The translations under genes and the position numbers were made by a program. Below, piece after piece: positions 1 to 7,148 of a stretch of DNA of 64,000 nucleotides. The notes below the pieces were generated by a model. It was not told the DNA's origin, searched no databases, and saw only the letters and a list, made by a program, of their open reading frames with translations. The DNA is from RPQJ01 sp046347155 (lineage in GTDB: Bacteria > Pseudomonadota > Gammaproteobacteria > Steroidobacterales > Steroidobacteraceae), in the NCBI GenBank assembly GCA_046347155.1, contig JAXMGT010000001.1:806001-870000 (forward strand), given 5' to 3'. Positions within the stretch are counted from its first letter, which is position 1. Every line of letters starts with the position of its first letter.

Positions 1-547
1 CGTACTCGAGGCCCGTGGACAGGCCGAAGGCCCCGGCCGCGAGTTCCCGGTCGAGCAGTGCCGACATCCGCGACACCTCGGCCGGCGTCGCGGCGCGGTA
101 CAGGTCCGCGCCCATCACCCCCGCACGCAGCGTCGACTGGCCGGCCAGGCTCGCGACGTTGATCGCGGCCGGGTGCGCCTCGAGCGCGGCATACCACTCG
201 GCGAGCGGGTAGGGCGACTCACCGTCCTGCCCGACGACGACGGTGGTGACCCCCTGGCGCGTCAGCGTCGCCGCGTCCGGGTCGTCGAGGAGTCCTTCGT
301 CGGCATGGCTGTGCATGTCGATGAACCCGGGCGCGAGCGCGAGCCCGCGCGCCTCGAGCACCGGTTCACCGGGTCGTGGCTCGAGGCCCGTGCCCACCTC
401 GGTGATCCGCTCGCCCGTGACCCGCACGTCGGCGACCCGGCCCGGCGAGCCGGTGCCGTCGTAGACGACTGCACCGCGGACCAGTGCATCGGCCGGCGCG
501 GTGGCGGGCAGCCAGGCGATCAACGCGAAAACGATGCCGCACCGCAT
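1..547 (-). CDS. N-acyl-D-amino-acid deacylase-like amidohydrolase (N-terminal part, runs off the window)
   Basis: The first 182 codons are present; the gene continues beyond base 1. The ATG at 545-547 is followed by a short hydrophobic leader ending near residue 20, suggesting export. An amidohydrolase-superfamily core follows: DALVRGAVVYDGTG, then GFIDMHSHAD with the HxH metal-ligand pair, then TRQGVTTVVVGQDG and FGLSTGLEY. This order is typical of D-aminoacylase/N-acyl-D-amino-acid deacylases, which hydrolyse N-acylated D-amino acids. The catalytic C-terminal part lies outside the window, so substrate class is inferred from the N-terminus only. A good sigma70-like promoter lies at 592-621 on the same strand. 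The next gene is divergent. Confidence 0.8.
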   Translation of the reverse strand, partial: MRCGIVFALIAWLPATAPADALVRGAVVYDGTGSPGRVADVRVTGERITEVGTGLEPRPGEPVLEARGLALAPGFIDMHSHADEGLLDDPDAATLTRQGVTTVVVGQDGESPYPLAEWYAALEAHPAAINVASLAGQSTLRAGVMGADLYRAATPAEVSRMSALLDRELAAGAFGLSTGLEY

Positions 548-591
548 GCGCTCTCCAGTCCCCGGGGCGCCCGCCGGACCGCGGGCGGGGC

Positions 592-621
592 AGTATCGGC
601 GGCGCTCGACGCACCGGTCAA
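592..621 (-). promoter_or_regulatory. Sigma70-like promoter of the amidohydrolase gene
   Basis: On the minus strand TTGACC (621-616) and GATACT (597-592) are separated by 18 bp. They match the -35 at 5 of 6 and the -10 at 4 of 6 positions. The start codon is 45 nt downstream. Confidence 0.45.
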
Positions 622-638
622 CGCGTCGTCGGGCGTCC

Positions 639-644
639 TATACT
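639..644 (+). promoter_or_regulatory. -10 element upstream of the LprI-MliC gene
   Basis: TATACT lies 62 nt before the ATG at 706. No convincing -35 is seen at the expected spacing. Confidence 0.35.
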
Positions 645-705
645 GCGGGGGCAGGACCCGGGTTCGAGCACCGCGTCGCGGCCCCGAGGTCCCTGGGGTG
701 CCGCC

Positions 706-1341
706 ATGCATCGTCTCCACGCCCTCCGGGCTCTCGCACTGCTCACCGTCGCCGCCGCGCTGCCGGCCGCGCCGTCGTTCGCCGCCGGTGACACCGAGCC
801 GTCCTATTCGTGCGCGAAGGTCGAGAAGGGCTCGGTCGAGGCGCTCGTCTGCAGCGACGCGGGACTCTCCGCGCTCGACCGGAAGCTCGCGGGCGTCTAC
901 GCGGAGGCCACGCGCAAGGCGGCGAACGAGCACCCGCCGGTGCTCGCGGCCACCCAGCGGGGCTGGATCAAGGGCCGCGACGACTGCTGGAAGGACAAGG
1001 ACGTTCACGCGTGCGTGGCGGACGCGTACACGATGCGCATCGTCGAACTGCAGGCGCGCTACCGGCTGGTGGCACAGACGGGGCCCGTGACGTTTGCCTG
1101 CGACGGCGACCCCCGCAATGAACTCGTGGTCACGTACTTCAAGACCGATCCCGCGTCGATGATCGCCGAACGTGGCGACGAGACCTCGCTGATGATCCAG
1201 CAGGTCGCGGCCAGCGGCGCGCGCTACCAGGGACGCAACGAGAGCTTCTGGGAGCACCAGGGCGTCGCGACCGTCGTGTGGGGCTACGAGGCGAAGCCGA
1301 TGCAGTGCCGTCCGCAGCCGGCGGCGGGCCAGCGGCCGTGA
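706..1341 (+). CDS. Exported lysozyme inhibitor, LprI-MliC domain fusion
   Basis: The 211-residue protein has a Sec signal peptide (residues 1-26, cleavage near SFA-AG). The first domain (about 35-120) resembles LprI (DUF1311): paired cysteines, SALDRKLAGVYAEA, and a RGWIKGRDDCWK segment. The second (about 130-205) has the short beta-sheet pattern of MliC: VTFACDGDP, a central strand pair, and a closing W-x-Y with a terminal Cys. Both families are periplasmic or surface inhibitors of lysozyme, so the likely role is protection of peptidoglycan against C-type lysozyme. The next gene starts inside its stop codon (GTGA), so the two are probably co-translated. Joining both families in one chain is less common than either alone. 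Confidence 0.75.
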   Translation: MHRLHALRALALLTVAAALPAAPSFAAGDTEPSYSCAKVEKGSVEALVCSDAGLSALDRKLAGVYAEATRKAANEHPPVLAATQRGWIKGRDDCWKDKDVHACVADAYTMRIVELQARYRLVAQTGPVTFACDGDPRNELVVTYFKTDPASMIAERGDETSLMIQQVAASGARYQGRNESFWEHQGVATVVWGYEAKPMQCRPQPAAGQRP

Positions 1342-1742
1342 TCGGCGCCTGGTCCGCGCACGCGCAGTCGTTCCTGCTCGTGGCGACCGTGCTGTCGGCC
1401 GTCGGGCTCTCGCTGCCGATCCTGCTGGTGCCGCTCGCGTGGGCACGCCGGTTCGGCTGGACGATCCCCGGGCAGACGGACCTCGCGGTCTACTTCGGCC
1501 GCAGCCTCGGCGTGCTCGCGGTGACGATCAACCTGCTGACGTTGCGCGCGGCGCTCACCGGCGTCGCGCTGGTGCCCGCGTTCGAGGTGACGCTGGTCGT
1601 TTCGCTGCTGATGGTGGTCATCCACGCGTACGGCGCGGTGCGACGGGTGCAGCCCGTGAGCGAGACGATCGAGATCGGGTTCTGGGCGGCGATCGCGCTG
1701 CTCGCGCTCGCCTGCTGGCCCGCGGCTGTCGTCAGCTCGTGA
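1338..1742 (+). CDS. Small four-helix inner-membrane protein of unknown function
   Basis: A GTG start overlapping the previous stop (GTGA) gives 134 residues. An upstream start would run far into the LprI-MliC gene, so I prefer the GTG. Four hydrophobic stretches (about 9-33, 48-68, 75-95 and 112-132) and charged loops predict an integral membrane protein with almost no soluble domain. Residues such as GQTDLAVYFGRSLGVLA recur in small uncharacterised membrane proteins, but I do not recognise a named family. Coupling to the lysozyme inhibitor suggests an envelope role, which is inference. The 3' end overlaps the convergent TIR gene by 11 nt. Confidence 0.6.
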   Translation: MIGAWSAHAQSFLLVATVLSAVGLSLPILLVPLAWARRFGWTIPGQTDLAVYFGRSLGVLAVTINLLTLRAALTGVALVPAFEVTLVVSLLMVVIHAYGAVRRVQPVSETIEIGFWAAIALLALACWPAAVVSS

Positions 1743-3456
1743 GCTCGAGCACCCGCTGGTAGCGGGGCAGCGTGCGCAGCCCGTCGAAGTCGGAATCGTA
1801 GCGCACCCACGACTTCGTCTCGTGGTTGGCGCGCGGCAGCAGCTTCTCGAGCAGGTTGAACGCCGCGTCGGTGTCGCCCATCAGCGAATACACGCAGGCC
1901 GCGTTGTACTGCGTCAGCACGTCGTCCGGGTCGATCGAGATCGCGCGGTCGAGCCAGTCGCGGGCGCGCTCCGTCTCTCCGAGCAGCGCGAGCGAGCCGG
2001 CGCCGAGGTAGGCCGGCCGCGGATTCTCCGGGTGTCGGGCGAGTTCCTGCTCGGCCACCTCGACGAGCCGGCGCGACAGGCGGTCGACCATCGCCTCGTC
2101 GCCGGCCGACCGGTAGATCATGCGCAGCATGCCGGTCGCTTCGTAGTCGTCGGGCTTCAGGGCCGCCGCACGCTCGAACAGCACGCGGGCACGCGGGAGC
2201 TGTCCCTGCGCGAAGCAGGCGCGGCCGAAGAAGTAGTGCGCCTCGAACGAATTCGGGTCCAGCGCGATCGAACGCTCGAATTCCTGCATCGCCTCGTCAT
2301 AACGCGCGGTGAGCGAGTAGGCGAGCGCCCGCGACGCGTGCGCCTCGGCCAGCTTGTCGTCAAGCGCGAGCGCGCGGGCGCTGGTCGCGAGGATCTGGTC
2401 GATCTCGACGCCCTCGTGGTAGTGCAGGAACAGGAACGAGTCGCAGTCGGCGATGCCCGCGTACGCGCGTGCGTAGGACGGGTCGAGCTCGACCGCCTTC
2501 GAGAACATCCGCCTCGCGAGGTGGTAGTAGGACTTCGCGTGGCGGTTCAGGAACTGCCGCCCGCGCAGGTAGTACGTGTAGGCCTCGATGTTGTCCGTCG
2601 GCGCCTGTGCGATCGAGCGCTTCTCCTGCGGCAGCAGCTTGACCCGCAGCTGCTCGACGATCGCGTGCGTGATCTCGTCCTGGATCGCGAAGATGTCGGT
2701 GAGGTCACGGTCGAAGCGGTCGGCCCAGACGTGGCCGCCGGTCTCCCCGTCGATCAGCTGCCCGGTGACCCGGACGCGGCTGCCCGCCTTGCGGACGCTG
2801 CCCTCGAGCACGTAGCGCACGCCGAGGTCCGCGCAGACCTCCTTCACGTTGACCGCCTTGCCCTTGTAGGTGAACGCCGTGTTGCGGGCGACGACGAACA
2901 GCCCGGAGACCTTGGACAGGTCCGTGATGATGTCCTCGGTGATCCCGTCGCTGAAGTACTCCTGCTCCGGGTCTCCGCTCATGTTGGTGAACGGAAGCAC
3001 CGCGACCGACGGGCGGGTGTCGGCGACCGCCTCGCCGTCGGCGGGTCGGGCGGTCGCCCCGAGCAGGCGCTGGATCTCGCCGACGAAGCCCGCGACGTGG
3101 CCCTGGGCCGGGCCGGTGAACGCGTCGAACCAGTGGGTGCCGCCGAGGCAGTACTCCATCGCGCCCGACGGCGTGACGTTCTCGAGCCGGAACGGGACGA
3201 TCGTCCGGTCGGTCGACACGGCGCGCTCGACTTCCCGGCGCACGTGCGGCGAGGCGTTGGCGGCCGCGGAGAACACGACGACGAAGACGCGGCAGGACTT
3301 CACCGCGTCGACGATGTGCTCGCCGTATTCCGCGCCGGCCGGGATGTCCCGGGGCGCGATCCAGCAGCGCACGCCCGACGATTCGAGCGCCGCAAGGATC
3401 GCCTGGGCGGTCGCCCTGTCGACGGCCGCGTGACTGAGGAAGACGTCGTGAGCCAT
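1732..3456 (-). CDS. TIR domain - TolB_N-like domain - TPR protein
   Basis: This 574-residue protein has three parts. Residues 1-125 form a TIR_2 domain: DVFLSHAAVDRATA, a GVRCWIAPRDIPAG loop, VFVVVFSAAANAS, and RREVERAV, where Glu75 or Glu77 sits at the place of the NADase catalytic glutamate. Residues about 150-265 match the N-terminal region found in TolB-like/adenylate-cyclase-associated proteins (PSVAVLPFTNMSGDPEQEYF, then LGVRYVLEGSVRK and RFDRDLTDIFAIQDEI). The rest is about six TPRs. No membrane segment is seen. The ATG at 3456 begins the TIR strand directly; upstream in-frame codons add only low-complexity sequence. TIR domains either act as NAD-cleaving effectors or as adaptors; which applies here is unknown. 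The gene is a single unit divergent from the phasin gene. Confidence 0.8.
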   Translation of the reverse strand: MAHDVFLSHAAVDRATAQAILAALESSGVRCWIAPRDIPAGAEYGEHIVDAVKSCRVFVVVFSAAANASPHVRREVERAVSTDRTIVPFRLENVTPSGAMEYCLGGTHWFDAFTGPAQGHVAGFVGEIQRLLGATARPADGEAVADTRPSVAVLPFTNMSGDPEQEYFSDGITEDIITDLSKVSGLFVVARNTAFTYKGKAVNVKEVCADLGVRYVLEGSVRKAGSRVRVTGQLIDGETGGHVWADRFDRDLTDIFAIQDEITHAIVEQLRVKLLPQEKRSIAQAPTDNIEAYTYYLRGRQFLNRHAKSYYHLARRMFSKAVELDPSYARAYAGIADCDSFLFLHYHEGVEIDQILATSARALALDDKLAEAHASRALAYSLTARYDEAMQEFERSIALDPNSFEAHYFFGRACFAQGQLPRARVLFERAAALKPDDYEATGMLRMIYRSAGDEAMVDRLSRRLVEVAEQELARHPENPRPAYLGAGSLALLGETERARDWLDRAISIDPDDVLTQYNAACVYSLMGDTDAAFNLLEKLLPRANHETKSWVRYDSDFDGLRTLPRYQRVLELTS

Positions 3457-3591
3457 GGGTCCCCTGCCGGCCGGCCACCGCACCGCGGCGCACCGGCCCG
3501 AAGGCAGCGATACTGCCCGCACGGCGCCGGCCCGACAAGTGCCCGTCTGATGCAGTGCAGCGCGAGGTCGCGGGCGCTGATTTTCCGGGGA

Positions 3592-3619
3592 TTGACCCTC
3601 CGGGCCGTCGGCGTATGTT
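3592..3619 (+). promoter_or_regulatory. Sigma70-like promoter of the phasin-GST unit
   Basis: TTGACC (3592-3597) and TATGTT (3614-3619) are separated by 16 bp, 49 nt before the phasin start. The rest of the 211-bp divergent intergenic region (3457-3667) shows nothing else I can support. Confidence 0.45.
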
Positions 3620-3667
3620 GGAGCGACAACGGCCGCCGGCTGTCGGGCAGGCCTCGAGGAGACCGGG

Positions 3668-4219
3668 ATGCACGCGGGCATGAGCGAGTTTCTGGAGGAA
3701 CAGGCGCGTGGCCTCGCCGAGATGGCGGAGGGACTGCGCAAGTCGCAACTGGCGGCGGCCCGCAAGGCCGCGATGCGGTCCGCAGCGCGCATCCGGTCGC
3801 TCAACATGCGGGCGCGCGAGATGGCGAAGTCGGGCGTCCGGCTCGCGAACCTCTCGCACGGGACGCTGCAGCGACTGATCGGGCTCCACGAGGAGATCGT
3901 GACGGCAGCGCTCGCCGACGCGGCGGCGCAGATCGAGAAGCTCGCCTACACGGACAGCGTGCGCGACTTCGGGCGCGAGCAGGCCAAGGTCATGGCGGCG
4001 GCGCGCGAGCGCATCGTCAACGACGTGTCCCGCGGGATGAACATCCTGCGCGAAGCCGCCGCCGAGGCGCGCACGACTGCGGCGCCTGCGCGCAAGGGCC
4101 CGAAGCCCGCCCGCAAGGCGCCGGCGAAGCGTCGCGCGGCCCCGAAGCGCAAGGCGGCCGCGAAGCGTGGGACGCCGGCCAGGCGCAAGGCGGCGGCACG
4201 CAAGACGCGCCGTCGCTGA
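3668..4219 (+). CDS. Phasin-family protein with histone-H1-like basic tail
   Basis: The protein has 183 residues. Residues 5-130 are amphipathic helix with the phasin pattern (SEFLEEQARGLAEMAEGL, then long helices rich in Ala, Arg and Glu). Phasins coat polyhydroxyalkanoate granules or bind membranes. Residues 134-183 are a Lys/Ala/Pro/Arg-rich tail (ARKGPKPARKAPAKRRAAPK and similar), like histone H1 or AlgP-type tails that bind DNA or polyphosphate. This suggests a granule- or nucleoid-associated protein, perhaps linking PHA granules to DNA as described for PhaM/PhaF-type phasins. The short ATG at 3680 is an alternative start. The GST gene begins at its stop codon (TGATG). Confidence 0.7.
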   Translation: MHAGMSEFLEEQARGLAEMAEGLRKSQLAAARKAAMRSAARIRSLNMRAREMAKSGVRLANLSHGTLQRLIGLHEEIVTAALADAAAQIEKLAYTDSVRDFGREQAKVMAAARERIVNDVSRGMNILREAAAEARTTAAPARKGPKPARKAPAKRRAAPKRKAAAKRGTPARRKAAARKTRRR

Positions 4220-4905
4220 TGCTGACCGTCCACCACCTCGAGACCTCGCGTTCACAGCGGGTGCTCTGGCTGCTCGAGGAACTCGGGACGCCGTACGAGC
4301 TCAAGGTCTACCGACGGACCGCACAACGCCTCGCGCCGCCCGAGCTCAAGGCGGTGCACCCGCTCGGCAAGTCGCCGGTGATCACCGACGACGGCCGGGT
4401 CGTGGCGGAGTCCGCGGTGATCCTCGAGTACATCGCGGAGACCTGCAGCGCCGGCGCAGTCGGCGAACTCGCCGGCCTCGTGCCGGAGCGCGGGTCGGCC
4501 GAGGACTGGCAGTGCCGCTATTTCATGCACTATGCGGAAGGATCGTTGATGAACTGGCTGGTCATGAAGCTGGTGTTCGGCGCGATCCCGAAGCAGCCGA
4601 TGCCGTTCTTCGCCCGGCCGGTCGCGCGTGCACTGTGCGCCAAGGTCGAGGGGCAGCTCATCGACCCGAACCTCTCGACCGCGGCGCAGTTCCTGGACGC
4701 CCACCTCGCGAGGAACCGCTGGTTCGCCGGCCCCCGGATCACGACGGCCGACTTCCAGATGAGCTTCGCGGTCGAGGCGCTGCTCGCCCGCGGGCGCGAC
4801 CTGGCGTCGATGCCGCACCTGGCCGAATACCGGGACCGGATCAACGCGCGACCCGCGTACCAGCGCGCGCTCGCCAGGGGCGGCCCGGTCCTGATCGCTT
4901 CCTGA
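4219..4905 (+). CDS. Glutathione S-transferase family protein
   Basis: The 228-residue protein has a thioredoxin-fold N-domain (MLTVHHLETSRSQRVLWLLE, cis-Pro in GKSPVI, and the glutathione-binding ESAVILEYIAE) and an all-helical C-domain ending with the N-capping region WFAGPRITTADFQMSF. It should bind glutathione in the cytosol and conjugate or reduce electrophiles; the substrate cannot be read from sequence. HLETSRSQR places the usual N-terminal Ser/Thr close to the active-site position. Start and stop of neighbouring genes share the sequence TGATG, so it is probably translated with the phasin. Confidence 0.85.
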   Translation: MLTVHHLETSRSQRVLWLLEELGTPYELKVYRRTAQRLAPPELKAVHPLGKSPVITDDGRVVAESAVILEYIAETCSAGAVGELAGLVPERGSAEDWQCRYFMHYAEGSLMNWLVMKLVFGAIPKQPMPFFARPVARALCAKVEGQLIDPNLSTAAQFLDAHLARNRWFAGPRITTADFQMSFAVEALLARGRDLASMPHLAEYRDRINARPAYQRALARGGPVLIAS

Positions 4906-5004
4906 GGCCGCCGGGCCCGGCACTGGTGTCCCGTCCGCGACGATTGACCGTGAGTCGCGTCACAGATCCGCGTGCCCGATGGATCGCGGGTCGGCCGGGT
5001 TGGT

Positions 5005-5010
5005 CATAAT
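5005..5010 (+). promoter_or_regulatory. -10 element upstream of the conserved hypothetical gene
   Basis: CATAAT lies 51 nt before the GTG at 5062. No clear -35 is seen. Confidence 0.3.
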
Positions 5011-5061
5011 CCTCACCCGACGCGCGGCCCCGGGTGGGCGCGCCCAGTCAACGAGGACGCC

Positions 5062-5538
5062 GTGAGCGCACGCAAGGAGCAGCCCGAACAGCGGTCGAAG
5101 GACGAGAATTCGTCCGCGCCGGCGTCGGTTCCACCGCCGCGCGAAATGAATTCCGGGCGCGTCGCCTTCGACGCGCGCGGCAATGCCGTCTGGGAGTGGC
5201 GCACGGGCGAGGGCGAATTCCAGCGGGATGCGAGCACGACGATCGTCCGGCAGCTGGAGCCCGAGGGGCTCGCGATCGAGGCCACCGGCATCCTGAAGCC
5301 GCCGGGGCTCAATTCGGCCGCGAAGGCCGAGGAGCCCACGTCGGGGGCGCTGGCCGAGTCGGCGCCGCCGCCGCTCGCGATCAAGGAAGGCTCGGGCGGC
5401 GACCCGTACAACAGCAGCCGGAACGCGAGCCACGTGCGTGCCGCCGCGGCCCCGCGGCCCGCGCCGCGCAAGCCGGCCCCGCCGGTCGCTGCTCCGCAGA
5501 AGCAGGGCATCCTCGGTCGCCTGCTCGGCCGGCGCTGA
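5062..5538 (+). CDS. Conserved proteobacterial protein of unknown function
   Basis: Starting at GTG 5062, preceded by ACGAGGAC, the gene encodes 158 residues; an in-frame ATG at 4972 is possible but adds unconserved sequence. The recognisable core is GRVAFDARGNAVWEWRTGEG (residues about 30-49) followed by a variable linker and GGDPYNSS. The same order (a GRVxFDxRGNAVWEW start and a YxS/YNxS motif near the C-terminus) occurs in short hypothetical proteins of beta- and gammaproteobacteria. The rest is Ala/Pro-rich and likely disordered, and the end GILGRLLGRR is basic. No signal peptide. Function unknown. Its stop codon forms part of a hairpin shared with the convergent gene. Confidence 0.65.
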   Translation: MSARKEQPEQRSKDENSSAPASVPPPREMNSGRVAFDARGNAVWEWRTGEGEFQRDASTTIVRQLEPEGLAIEATGILKPPGLNSAAKAEEPTSGALAESAPPPLAIKEGSGGDPYNSSRNASHVRAAAAPRPAPRKPAPPVAAPQKQGILGRLLGRR

Positions 5539-5559
5539 GCCCCGGCGTCGTCGGGCTCA
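5536..5559. terminator. Hairpin holding both stop codons of convergent genes
   Basis: TGAGCCC (5536-5542) and GGGCTCA (5553-5559) are perfect complements around a 10-nt loop. The left arm starts with the plus-strand TGA stop and the right arm ends with the minus-strand stop. No T-tract follows, so termination is inferred. Confidence 0.4.
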
Positions 5560-7137
5560 CAGCTCGACTTCGAACGCGTCCCCCAGCGACTTCCGGAAGC
5601 GGTCGATCACGCTTTCCGGCGCCTCGAACTGTGCCGCAATCTCCGGTGTCACGGCCCGGCTGTAGCGCAGGTCGTTGCCCATGAACTTGTCCCGCAGCTG
5701 CTTCGACAGCGCCGGCTGAAGGAACACGACCGCGGTCTCGCTGTTCAGCTTCTCGCTCCGCGGGTCGAGGTTGTAGGAGCCGACGAGGCTGCGCTCGCCG
5801 TCGAACACCGCGAACTTGGAATGCATGGTGCCCTGGCTCGGCGCCGCTTCGTCCGGCGCCTGTCCGACCCACTCCCAGATGTGGAGGCCGGCGTCCGGGT
5901 TGGCGCAGCCGGCGACTTCGGGCGTCTGGTTCACGGACAGCAGCTCGCGGTAGTGCCCCCGGCCCACCATGCTGATCTCGGGCAGGTCGTTCGTCGACGG
6001 GCTGTTCGAGATCAGGTTCACGGACACGCAGCGCTTCGCGGCGTCGGTGAGCGCACGGCTGAGCGTGCGGGTCGGCACGAAGTAGGCGTTCGCGATCAGC
6101 ACCTCGTGCCGCGCGCGCTCGATCAGCTTGATGTACGCCTGCTGGATGTAGGTCTCCTGGAGCCGCGGCCGGTTCTGCAGGAACCGGCAGGTGGCCGGCC
6201 GGAACCGCAGCGAGGGCTGCCTCGCCTCGAGCGCGTCGACGTTGGCGACGACGGCGGGATCGGTCTTGTAGTGGATCGGCACCTTGCCCGTCCGGTCGAG
6301 GACGCTGCGGGTCGCATCCCAGTACAGGTTCGTGTTGAACGGCCCGCGGCTCTCCTTGACGCCGACGAAGTAGTCGAAGTTCCGGTCGAAGGCCGTCACG
6401 AGGTCCTCGACGACCGCGCCGCGCAACACGACGTCCTGGTCGCGCCAGGTGCCGGCCGCATCGGCCGGGTTGGCGCGGAAGTACTCGTTGCCGATGTTGA
6501 GTCCGCCGGTGATCGCGACGCCGCTTCCGGTTTCGCCGTCGATGATCCACATCTTCTCGTGGAAGCGCTTGTCCATCTGGTCCGGCGAGGTGTGAGGCGT
6601 CAGGCTCGGCACCGGGATCTCGTTCAGCCACTGGAGCGCCATCGCCTCGTAGCCCTCGACCTCGATCCCGTGCTGCTTCAGGTCGAAGTACATCCACTGG
6701 GTCTGCAGCCACGGGTTGGAGAACGCGTCGACGATGACGCGCACGTCGAGGCCGGCGGCCTTCTTTTCCTTGAGCACCTCGGCGACCCGGAGTCCCGTCT
6801 CGTCGCCCTTGAATACCAGGGCCTGTATCCGGATCGACGTCTTCGCCCGGCGCAGCGCGTCCATCCTCACGGCGAACGAGTCCTCGCCGCCGTCGAGCAC
6901 CGCGACGCTGCAGCCGTCCGGACCGTGCGCCGGGAAGAGGCCCGACAGCCCGACGTCCGGCAATGGGCTGCCGATGAAGCTCGCGTCCGGGCCGAGCACC
7001 GAGGTGTCGCTGGTCTCGCGCACGTAGCGGTCGAGGGCTTCGTTCGTGCGTGTGTCCGGGACGCCGGAGGTCGTCGCACAGCCGGTGATGGAGAGCGCGC
7101 CGGCGGCCATCCATGCGGGCAACGGATTCCATCTCAT
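5557..7137 (-). CDS. Phospholipase D/cardiolipin synthase-like lipoprotein
   Basis: The 526-residue protein begins with a lipoprotein signal (lipid-modified Cys20 in SITGCAT). It carries two HKD motifs: HEKMWIIDGE (His193, Lys195, Asp200) followed by GGLNIGNEYF, and HSKFAVFDGE (His439, Lys441, Asp446) followed by SYNLDPRS. Two HKD half-sites make one active site that transfers or hydrolyses phosphatidyl groups through a phosphohistidine, so a periplasm-facing phospholipase D or cardiolipin-synthase-like enzyme is likely. The start at 7137 has GGAG 6 nt upstream. It is the last gene of a three-gene lipoprotein operon, 11 nt after the hydrolase. Confidence 0.85.
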   Translation of the reverse strand: MRWNPLPAWMAAGALSITGCATTSGVPDTRTNEALDRYVRETSDTSVLGPDASFIGSPLPDVGLSGLFPAHGPDGCSVAVLDGGEDSFAVRMDALRRAKTSIRIQALVFKGDETGLRVAEVLKEKKAAGLDVRVIVDAFSNPWLQTQWMYFDLKQHGIEVEGYEAMALQWLNEIPVPSLTPHTSPDQMDKRFHEKMWIIDGETGSGVAITGGLNIGNEYFRANPADAAGTWRDQDVVLRGAVVEDLVTAFDRNFDYFVGVKESRGPFNTNLYWDATRSVLDRTGKVPIHYKTDPAVVANVDALEARQPSLRFRPATCRFLQNRPRLQETYIQQAYIKLIERARHEVLIANAYFVPTRTLSRALTDAAKRCVSVNLISNSPSTNDLPEISMVGRGHYRELLSVNQTPEVAGCANPDAGLHIWEWVGQAPDEAAPSQGTMHSKFAVFDGERSLVGSYNLDPRSEKLNSETAVVFLQPALSKQLRDKFMGNDLRYSRAVTPEIAAQFEAPESVIDRFRKSLGDAFEVEL

Positions 7138-7148
7138 CGTGGGCTCCT

